The position numbers were made by a program, and so were the translations under genes. The notes beneath the pieces were generated by a model. The model saw nothing but the letters and a program-made list of their open reading frames with translations, was not told where the DNA came from and searched no databases. A stretch of DNA of 7,246 bases from the NCBI GenBank assembly GCA_014730235.1, contig WJIO01000284.1:1-7246 (forward strand), in the 5' to 3' direction. Below are positions 1 through 4,897 of this stretch, piece after piece (position 1 is the stretch's first letter; the number at the start of each line of letters is the position of its first letter). The stretch comes from Candidatus Poribacteria bacterium. Its GTDB lineage: Bacteria > Poribacteria > DTPJ01 > WJIO01.

Positions 1-668
1 ATGTATAAATTCTTCTGGCTTCAATATTTTTATGCCTTTATATTCCCTAAAATCCAGTAAATCCAGGTCGCGACTCACAATATAGCTTGCCTGACAAGCC
101 ACAGCACAAGCAATAATCATGTTATCACTCGGATCCCGTTCAATAACCTTAATATCCGGCATTTGTTCCGCTACATTGCTCTTTTCCCTGATTAACTCAA
201 TAAAACGCTCAAACTCATGGTCAAGATAGCTATACTTACTCCTGATATGCTCTTTTTCCAAAAGAACACTCCGGGTTTCCTCCAAAATCTCCTCTGCTGT
301 GCAGAGAATTCCTTCTATCATACATAAGCGGAAGAGAGCTGACGATAAGTTCTCTTTGGTTTTGGCTAAGAAAGCACTGAGTGAAGTACCCGGGGTCAGG
401 GGAACCAATTCTCCCTCGCCTGTGCCGCCAGTGGCCATATCAAGCTGACGCGTCAGTTCAATGCCTAACGGCTTGAATATGGCCGCCCGTTTTTCAGTCA
501 TGGGATCATCCGCGTCACCGACGACTTCACAAGTCACATGAGTCCGACCATCGGGACGCCCTTGAAGGACAATGCGTCCCAGTTCGCCCAATTGTGTATG
601 CCGGACAGGCGTTCTTTTCGAAAAGAAACGTCTGGCGGCAACTTGAAGCCGCGCTGAATGTTTGGCAT
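1..668 (-). pseudogene. Frameshifted fusion: unknown N-terminal domain joined to a PIN-nuclease C-terminus (runs off left edge)
   Basis: An ATG at 668 has a perfect GGAGG SD (681-677) eight bases upstream, but its own frame stops after 44 codons. Adding one A to the AAA run at 661-663 joins this start to a frame that is open to the window edge, about 222 residues. The N-terminal part contains AARRFFSKRTP, HTQLGELGRIVLQG and DPMTEKRAAIFKPLG. I recall similar uncharacterised proteins but cannot name the family. The C-terminal part is a COG1569-like PIN domain: the helix with EEILEE, then ERDPSDNMIIACA, then SRDLDLLDF, ending KILKPEEF. The expected opening DTN-type motif with the first catalytic Asp is replaced by LTPGTSLSAFL, so nuclease activity is doubtful. 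The N-terminal segment is 52-57% G+C, unlike its neighbours. I infer two unrelated genes joined by a deletion. The true C-terminus lies outside the window. Confidence 0.6.
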
Positions 669-782
669 TTCTCTTTCCTCCAGATGCTGTTTTTCGATTC
701 CCACAACCGTTGTGCTATGCTTTGTTGTATCGTGCCTTTGCAGATCCCCTGCCGCTGAACACCCTATGGCATCATATCGCAG

Positions 783-928
783 CTACAGTTCTGCTACCCC
801 TAGATCCACATCGCCTCTGACAGCAGAGCCGAACATTATAATGCGTTCTGGATAATGCGTTCTGGGTCGGCTGCACTGACTATGCAGTCAATAATATCCT
901 GTAATGTATCTTCTGCTACAGTTGCCAT
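783..928 (-). pseudogene. Remnant of MNT-type minimal nucleotidyltransferase (antitoxin of HEPN/MNT systems)
   Basis: From the ATG at 928 the frame reads MATVAEDTLQDIIDC, then AADPERII, then stops at 836 inside a 14-bp tandem duplication. Removing one copy of the duplication continues the protein as MFGSAVRGDVDLGVAEL, ending at a TAG at 783. DPERIIxFGSxxRGD is the diagnostic start of the MNT nucleotidyltransferase fold (COG1708-like), whose active site is GS followed by DxD. Here DVD follows the GS motif too closely, so several residues between RG and the aspartates also seem lost. Intact members are about 100-150 residues; only about 45 are traceable here. No HEPN partner is recognisable beside it. 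MNT proteins usually pair with HEPN ribonucleases as antitoxins, so this is probably half of a dead TA module. The MNT assignment is firm for so short a piece; the dead status is near certain. Confidence 0.7.
838..865. repeat. 14-bp perfect tandem duplication
   Basis: The unit ATAATGCGTTCTGG occurs at 838-851 and again directly at 852-865. Fourteen is not a multiple of three, so the second copy shifts the MNT reading frame. Removing one copy restores the FGS motif. It looks like a replication-slippage insertion. Confidence 0.95.
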
Positions 929-1173
929 ATTAGCCGCCCTGATCTCGGAGCGCGTGTCTATGGATTCTTATATAGGCACAGGTGCGTATGGTGATATTCC
1001 GGGGAAGTCCCACTGGTGGAATTGATATTATTCTTCTTCTTGATAATCTCTTTATGAATTCTTGTTTTTTATATCCTTACCAGATATGGGAAGTATTTGT
1101 CTCGCTTGCATCTCCAATTTCCTGGACCAGAATAATATTGATTCAATAAATGCCTTTGTATTAAAAATGGTAT
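929..1173. other. Gene-poor gap between PIN toxin gene and MNT remnant
   Basis: I see no convincing gene, RNA or terminator in these 245 bases. On the minus strand a frame after the PIN stop reads through KAFIESILFWSRKLE and ends soon after. It has no start codon with an SD and no recognisable motif. Since the MNT gene is a remnant, this stretch may be decayed coding DNA or its old leader. Confidence 0.4.
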
Positions 1174-1593
1174 TTATCTTATGAAATTTACCGTGCCAGG
1201 ACAAAATCCATTTTTTAGAATAAGATCAAACTCATGATGATCCGATGTCACTATTGTGGCTTTTTCGCGTTCAGCAAGTGACAGAACGAAACAATCTGCT
1301 AACGGAACATTCAGGGATGATTTTCTAATTCTGGCTTTATACAATGCAACCATTTTCCAGAATTGTTCATCCATATCTTCCCTGAAAATGAGATCAAGAG
1401 ACTTCAGGTCGGCAATAAGTTCATTGGCAGTAGATTCATTATCCCCACGTAAAAGGCAATCATAATAGACTTCACATAAATTGATGGCATGAGCCATACA
1501 ATTCTCTTTTAAGAGAAGTGACATTACAACATCGGCACCCTTTTCATCTCTCAAGAATGCAATAATAGCACAGGCATCCAGAACATAATTCAA
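1174..1593 (-). CDS. VapC-like PIN-domain ribonuclease toxin
   Basis: This 139-residue protein is a complete PIN domain, a metal-dependent ribonuclease fold used by type II TA toxins. The acidic active-site set is visible: Asp6 in YVLDACAIIAFL, Glu41 in LCEVYYD, Asp100 in PLADCFVLSLA, and Asp118/Asp123 in TSDHHEFD. The start is a TTG at 1593, two bases after the antitoxin stop codon, with a GGAGAG SD (1606-1601) lying inside the last antitoxin codons. This geometry indicates translational coupling, with antitoxin made first. Length and motif order are normal for the family and nothing appears broken. Activity is presumably held in check by the 88-residue partner directly upstream. The RNA target cannot be told from sequence. 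The VapC-like class is clear; the exact subfamily is not. Confidence 0.88.
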   Translation of the reverse strand: MNYVLDACAIIAFLRDEKGADVVMSLLLKENCMAHAINLCEVYYDCLLRGDNESTANELIADLKSLDLIFREDMDEQFWKMVALYKARIRKSSLNVPLADCFVLSLAEREKATIVTSDHHEFDLILKNGFCPGTVNFIR

Positions 1594-1595
1594 TT

Positions 1596-1862
1596 TTATC
1601 TCTCCATTTGAATTTCTTCCTGCTTACGTTGGACATATTCATCACTACTTGTAAGAGCTGAAGAATACTTTCCCTTAATATTTATTAATCGGATTAGACG
1701 TTGCTCCTGTGATACCTGTTGCTCATCACCAATGGCTTCTGTAACGTAACGCTTGATAAGCTCTTCCTTGGATATACCAAGCTCCTTGGCTCTATTTTCA
1801 AGAAGCTCAAATTGACGATCTGCAACTTTGATAATAATCTCATGTTCTACTAATTCTGGCAT
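1596..1862 (-). CDS. Antitoxin of the PIN toxin, ribbon-helix-helix-like
   Basis: An 88-residue protein encoded directly upstream of the PIN toxin with a two-base gap. I prefer the ATG at 1862 (MPELVEHEIIIKV). A GGTGAT-type SD at 1875-1870 lies about seven bases before it, whereas the GTG at 1874 and ATG at 1871 overlap that SD. The N-terminal half looks like a ribbon-helix-helix DNA-binding fold: strand EHEIIIKV, then helix FELLENRAKELG, turn ISKEE, helix LIKRYVTEAI. The C-terminal half is charged and ends KQEEIQMER, as expected for a flexible toxin-binding tail. By family logic it neutralises the PIN toxin and represses its own operon. I cannot assign a named antitoxin family. A degenerate second copy of its N-terminus lies at 1892-1990, between it and the winged-helix gene. 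Confidence 0.78.
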   Translation of the reverse strand: MPELVEHEIIIKVADRQFELLENRAKELGISKEELIKRYVTEAIGDEQQVSQEQRLIRLINIKGKYSSALTSSDEYVQRKQEEIQMER

Positions 1863-1891
1863 TATATACATCACCTTCCTTACTTGATGAT

Positions 1892-1990
1892 CTAAACTCT
1901 TTCCCCAGAATCTATGTCTGCCTTGGACGAAAATCCAAGCTCCTTTGCCCTGTCTTCGAGGAATTCATATTGCTGTTCCTCAACCTTGAC
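1892..1990 (-). pseudogene. Degenerate second copy of the antitoxin N-terminus
   Basis: Read from 1990 down, this frame gives VKVEEQQYEFLEDRAKELG, then FSSKADIDSGERV and a TAG at 1892. It aligns with the intact antitoxin next door at IKVADRQFELLENRAKELG; the DNA for RAKELG is nearly identical (AAGGAGCTTGG shared). There is no start codon, since a TAA lies just upstream in frame, and no toxin-binding half. It is a paralogous antitoxin fragment, either from a tandem TA duplication or carried in with the right-hand module. No function is expected, though the DNA could still affect repression nearby. Confidence 0.75.
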
Positions 1991-2026
1991 GCCTTACCTT
2001 ATGGATTGATTGACATATGACTTACC

Positions 2027-2504
2027 TCATAAATTCTCTCTCTTCAGAATTTCATTCTCTCTGGCTGTGATCAGTGGTTCTGTTACGAGTTCACTTTTGT
2101 ATTCTCCGGAATCGCGTATTTCTTGTCTGGCCCGTTCCCTGAGCTCAACCTGTTCATCTTCCGATAACGATTTTCTTATTGCATTCAGTCTCTGTAATTC
2201 CCGCTCTTCTTCAGCCTTCTGTTCTTCTTCTTCCCTCCTTGCCTGAAGCTGTCTGTTCTTAATGGCGTTAGATTTATCCCTTTCCGCCACTGCTTTGCCT
2301 ATCATACTGCAAATGCTGGAGAAGTCATAGGGCTTCTCCCCGAAGTTCTTGATGGTGTAGTCAATGGCATGATGAATGTCCTCCAGGTTGAAGCCATCTT
2401 CCTTCAGTTCTTCTATACAGGAATTCGCTCTCTCCCTCTGCTGCTTGGTAATTTTTGATTGGCCTATTTTATTATAAAATTCTTGTATCAGGTCTTCTTG
2501 AGAG
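2027..2504 (-). pseudogene. Displaced C-terminal part of the winged-helix replication-like protein
   Basis: This frame continues the upstream gene after a one-base shift at about 2496-2504. It reads TLSQEDLIQEFYNKIGQSK, then NSCIEELKEDGFNLEDI, HHAIDYTIKNFGEKPYDFS and SICSMIGKAVAERDK, then a Glu/Arg/Gln-rich coiled coil (RREEEEQKAEEERELQRL) and a tail ending ILKRENL at a TGA. The DGFNLEDIxxAIDYT region resembles a helical C-terminal domain I associate with winged-helix replication-like proteins, and it continues the upstream protein naturally, so I read both as one gene of about 433 residues. The part starting at the ATG at 2305 has no good SD and is unlikely to be a gene by itself. G+C is 42-50% here against about 27% just upstream, so the frame break coincides with a composition break. 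Confidence 0.7.
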
Positions 2505-3329
2505 AGTGTCTTTTAAATTGTCTTTATTATCTTTAATGGGTGGAATTTTTGTAGACTCCACGTTTTTTGTAGACTCCACGTTTTTTGTAGACTCTACATT
2601 ATTTGTATACTCCTTTTGAGGTAATTGCTTTACTTCTATTTTTGTCTTACTATCTTTTTCTAAAATCTCTTGGGGAAGAAAGACTTCGTATAAAGTACCT
2701 TTGTTATTTCTGTTAATTATTCTAATATGACCTTGTGTTACTAGGTTATCAACTGCTGTATTTAAAGTTCTTCTATCTTTTATGTTACAAGATGTTAGTA
2801 ACGCCTTAGATGTTATTCTTGTTTGTTTTCTACCCCATCCGATGGATAATCTATAAAGCCTGTTGTAAATACTTTGTTCTATTGGCGTCTGCATAGGATT
2901 AAGATAATCACTTACATCATTATCCCATTTAGTGAAGTTGCATTTGATATTAACTGCTAATGTTTTCTGGGAATTTTTTAATGTATCACTGTATTTTTTT
3001 GTTTTTATAGCTATTCTTTTAGTCTGAAATGGGTATACATTTTTTGTTAAATCTACATTTGATGTGCCCTCTTTGTTATCGATTTTGCTGTCTTTTTGCT
3101 TTAATGACTCTACATTAGATGTATACTCGTCATTATTTGTAGACTCTACATTTGATGTACTGTCTCTTCTGGATATTGATATGATAAATTCATCGATACT
3201 TTTCCAATCTTCGCTTTTAAAGCGTTGTATCAGTTTATATTCATCAGCGGTTAATTTACCGCTGTTATAAGCATTAAGAAGTGCTATACCTGTAGAATCT
3301 TTATATTCTTTTAACTTTGCGCTTTCCAT
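2472..3329 (-). CDS. Winged-helix, replication-initiator-like protein, N-terminal part (frameshifted at its end)
   Basis: I place the start at the ATG at 3329, with GGAG ten bases upstream; an in-frame ATG at 3353 would add eight residues. Either overlaps the end of the ATPase gene. Residues about 146-220 form a winged helix: TPIEQSIYNRLYRLSIGWG, then ITSKALLTSCNIKDRRTLN, recognition helix TAVDNLVTQGHIRI, and a wing ending KGTLYEVFLP. Such domains occur in plasmid and phage replication proteins; I infer DNA binding, not a proven initiator role. Flexible linkers on both sides repeat the motif T(S/N)NVES; three perfect NVESTK units follow the domain. The frame ends SRRPDTRIL at 2472. One base removed near 2496-2504 would extend it through 2027. 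The gene is about 27% G+C. It follows the ATPase in one operon and probably works with it. Confidence 0.68.
   Translation of the reverse strand: MESAKLKEYKDSTGIALLNAYNSGKLTADEYKLIQRFKSEDWKSIDEFIISISRRDSTSNVESTNNDEYTSNVESLKQKDSKIDNKEGTSNVDLTKNVYPFQTKRIAIKTKKYSDTLKNSQKTLAVNIKCNFTKWDNDVSDYLNPMQTPIEQSIYNRLYRLSIGWGRKQTRITSKALLTSCNIKDRRTLNTAVDNLVTQGHIRIINRNNKGTLYEVFLPQEILEKDSKTKIEVKQLPQKEYTNNVESTKNVESTKNVESTKIPPIKDNKDNLKDTLSRRPDTRIL
2551..2604 (-). repeat. Three tandem 18-bp units encoding NVESTK
   Basis: Units begin at 2551, 2569 and 2587. The first two are identical (GTAGACTCCACGTTTTTT on the + strand) and the third differs at a few positions; a partial fourth begins at 2605. Related copies of the core GACTCTACATT lie upstream in the same gene at about 3051-3160. 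They encode a repeated linker peptide. They could also act as DNA-level repeats (iterons), which is only an inference. Confidence 0.85.
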
Positions 3330-4151
3330 AGAGTTTTTTCTCCATCTCCCCATGGGTCTTAACTATGTCATCTGTCACGACAAATATACCATTCATTATA
3401 CATGTTTCCAAGCATGTACCACATAGACGCACAACATGCCGGGGGAAACCCTTTGTATAATCATGGATAGTATTATATGAGTTCTCTATAAATAACTTAT
3501 TGCCATTCCATCCTGCGACTTCTAACCTAAATTCTATCATCTTTTGCATTTCATTAAGATTTAGTGCATTAAGAACATATGATAAACTAATTCTATCAAC
3601 AAAGTTTTTTCTTCTTCTAATTTTTGGTAAAAGCTCCATTTGTCCGAATATTATGATCTGTAGAAATTTCTGTTCAGGTGTCTCAAAATTTAAGAGAGTT
3701 CTGAGAATATCTATATTTGTTGGAGTTAGTGCTTCACCTTCATCTATTATCAGTATTAATGTTCTACCTTTTCCTATATTTTGTTCAAAAGCACAAGTTT
3801 CTAGAGCTGTTCTTGACGCTAATGTAGATCTTGAAATATTCTTTACATTAAAAGAATTAAGTATAAGCTGATAAAATTGATACTCACTTTTAGCCTTTGC
3901 AGTTGACAGTTTAGCTACTAAAAAGTCATCCCTATTGGCATATTCTTTTTGGAGAATCTCCACCATAGTACTTTTACCTGTACCATAGTCACCATAGATT
4001 ACATTTAGTCCACTTTTTTTTCAATAGAAAGATGCAAACGCTGTAGTGCATCATCATGATCTTTTGTATGGTAGAAGAATCTTGGGTCAGGACTGATGCG
4101 AAAAGGATCTTCTTTTAAATCTACTAGTTCATAGATGTTTTGTTTCCCCAT
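3301..4151 (-). CDS. ExeA/TniB-like AAA ATPase, with a -1 frame break at an A8 run
   Basis: The ATG at 4151 has AGGAGG (4163-4158) six bases upstream and overlaps the MerR gene by 23 bases. The zero frame gives 48 codons (NIYELVDLKEDPFRISPDPRF is the ExeA/GspA-type opening) and stops at 4005. At the A8 run (4021-4014), a -1 shift joins it to SGLNVIYGDYGTGKSTMVEI and on to a TAA at 3301, 283 residues in all, the normal family length. Walker A is GDYGTGKS (54-61), Walker B is LILIIDEGE with Asp137/Glu138, sensor 1 is in IIIFGQMELL, an arginine-finger candidate is in FVDRIS, and sensor 2 is GFPRH near 238. Relatives act as DNA-associated ATPases in secretion (ExeA) or transposon targeting (TniB). 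The order with MerR-like and winged-helix genes points to DNA transactions. The shift may be slippage, mutation or sequencing error. The ATG at 3966 lies beyond Walker A and cannot be the true start. Confidence 0.8.
4014..4021 (-). promoter_or_regulatory. A8 slippery run at the ATPase frame break
   Basis: The minus strand reads G, eight A, then GTGGACTAA. In zero frame the codons are GAA AAA AAA GTG GAC TAA. Slipping back one base on AAA AAA gives AGT GGA CTA, the continuation of the ATPase. A-AAA-AAA runs are known sites for bacterial -1 ribosomal frameshifting and for transcriptional slippage. No stimulatory stem was established. Confidence 0.5.
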
Positions 4152-4374
4152 TTGCATCCTCCTTATTAAGTAATTCTTTAATATATTTTATAGCCTGACC
4201 TTTCTTTCTTAATGCTACAATTTGTTTTAATCTTTCTAAGTCATGATCATCAAAAACTCTTTGCCGACTTCCTACGATATTTGATTCTCTTATTAATCCC
4301 TCTTTGATGTAGTAATATACTGTATGGTAAGATATACCAGTTTCTACTGCGAGGTCTGATATTGTATAAACCAA
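4129..4374 (-). CDS. MerR-type DNA-binding protein, short (81 residues)
   Basis: The start is a TTG at 4374, with GGAGG nine bases upstream. Residues 4-24 (TISDLAVETGISYHTVYYY) form the MerR helix-turn-helix, followed by the wing and second helix pair GLIRESNIVGSRQRVFDDH and LERLKQIVALRKKGQAI. The protein ends soon after, at 81 residues. It therefore lacks the long dimerisation helix and effector domain of classic MerR regulators (usually above 110 residues). Short forms of this kind are found as regulators or as excisionase-like factors of mobile elements. It is the first gene of the module and overlaps the ATPase gene. The promoter upstream has a perfect dyad in the -35/-10 spacer, the place where MerR proteins bind, so self-regulation of the operon is likely. 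No ligand-binding residues are visible. Confidence 0.85.
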   Translation of the reverse strand: MVYTISDLAVETGISYHTVYYYIKEGLIRESNIVGSRQRVFDDHDLERLKQIVALRKKGQAIKYIKELLNKEDANGETKHL

Positions 4375-4397
4375 TTTGGGTAACCTCCTATAGTATC

Positions 4398-4436
4398 ACT
4401 TAAAAGTATTTGAGTAATACTTAAAAAAATTTAAGT
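4398..4436. promoter_or_regulatory. Cluster of repeats in the leader of the MerR operon
   Basis: ACTTAAA occurs at 4398-4404 and 4419-4425, two helical turns apart, and its complement TTTAAGT at 4430-4436. Within this lies a perfect inverted repeat, AAGTATT (4404-4410) and AATACTT (4416-4422). These sit between the predicted transcription start and the SD of the MerR gene. They may be operator half-sites or an RNA stem. The AT-rich background makes chance matches possible. Confidence 0.5.
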
Positions 4437-4442
4437 AGAGCT

Positions 4443-4471
4443 ATTTTACTAAAGAGTAAATCTATAGTCAA
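4443..4471 (-). promoter_or_regulatory. Sigma70-type promoter of the MerR-ATPase-winged-helix operon with spacer dyad
   Basis: On the minus strand, -35 TTGACT (4471-4466) and -10 TAAAAT (4448-4443) are separated by exactly 17 bases. A perfect inverted repeat TTTACT-n4-AGTAAA (4445-4460) covers the spacer and overlaps the -10. Transcription should start near 4436, about 60 bases before the TTG start codon. The dyad inside the spacer is the usual arrangement of MerR operators, although classic ones have a 19-20 base spacer. Confidence 0.7.
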
Positions 4472-4539
4472 GGCTTATTTTTATGAATATATGATCCAAA
4501 GCTCATTTCGGCGGGATATTTAGACATAAGCTATAACTT

Positions 4540-4555
4540 GGTGATAATTATCACC
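4540..4555. promoter_or_regulatory. 16-bp perfect palindrome
   Basis: GGTGATAATTATCACC is a perfect palindrome. Its core TGATAATTATCA resembles Fur-family boxes without their central bases. It lies about 70 bases upstream of the MerR -35 element. It is probably a binding site for a dimeric protein; the protein is unknown. Confidence 0.55.
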
Positions 4556-4790
4556 CTGAGAGGCCATATAAGAGGATTACCAACCTAAGGCGGTGCGCTA
4601 ATGTCTCTCTATGGATCTCCTGTGAGGTCTAGTAGGGGTATATCCTTTCCTCCATATCCTGAAGTTGCAGAACATTGTAGCTCTTTTGATCATGAATACT
4701 GATTTTATGTTCTAAGCGGAATTTAAGATTCTTTTATCTTAATATTATTACCAACCATAAGTCATTTCAGAGTTCGATAAAAGGAGCATT

Positions 4791-4828
4791 TTATTTAACT
4801 ATTTTACTTACCGTATATAGTTAAATAA
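4791..4828. repeat. Inverted repeat with 12-bp perfect arms
   Basis: TTATTTAACTAT (4791-4802) and ATAGTTAAATAA (4817-4828) are exact reverse complements around a 14-base loop. No T-run follows on either strand, so a terminator is unlikely. It may be an operator, a recombination site or part of an origin. Confidence 0.7.
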
Positions 4829-4897
4829 TTGGTGTGATACCCGGGTCGGATAGATTTTTTCAGAGTCCGCAATTGATAGTTTACAGACATTGAAAGC

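Larger units (their letters stand above)
4472..4897. other. Intergenic region without a convincing gene, containing two palindromes
   Basis: These 426 bases separate the pentapeptide gene from the MerR promoter. No minus-strand frame shows family features. A plus-strand 33-codon frame at 4601-4702 has an SD-like AAGGCGG but no recognisable content. No intrinsic terminator was found for the pentapeptide gene. The notable elements are the 16-bp palindrome at 4540-4555 and the 12-bp-arm inverted repeat at 4791-4828. The region could hold an origin, operator or element end linked to the module. Confidence 0.5.

Noticed and set aside
658-855. Plus-strand 65-codon open frame
   Set aside because: It lies antisense to the start of the PIN fusion and the MNT remnant, both of which show family motifs; it has no SD or recognisable content.
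1256-1465. Plus-strand open frame inside the PIN gene
   Set aside because: Antisense shadow of an intact PIN domain with all its acidic residues.
1863-1874. GTG at 1874 or ATG at 1871 as antitoxin start
   Set aside because: Both fall within the SD that fits the ATG at 1862.
2010-2246. Plus-strand serine-rich open frame
   Set aside because: Antisense to the coiled-coil tail of the winged-helix protein; the Ser/Leu-rich content is the reverse of Glu/Arg codons.
2551-2610. CRISPR-like array
   Set aside because: The 18-bp units are directly tandem with no spacers and encode a peptide repeat in frame.
3500-3871. Plus-strand 123-codon open frame
   Set aside because: Antisense to the ATPase core, where Walker B and sensor motifs prove the minus strand.
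3301-3966. ATPase starting at the ATG at 3966
   Set aside because: Walker A lies immediately upstream of it in the same frame, so that ATG is internal.
4601-4702. 33-codon plus-strand frame with SD-like AAGGCGG
   Set aside because: No recognisable sequence, no promoter identified and no neighbour on that strand; recorded only as part of the intergenic region.
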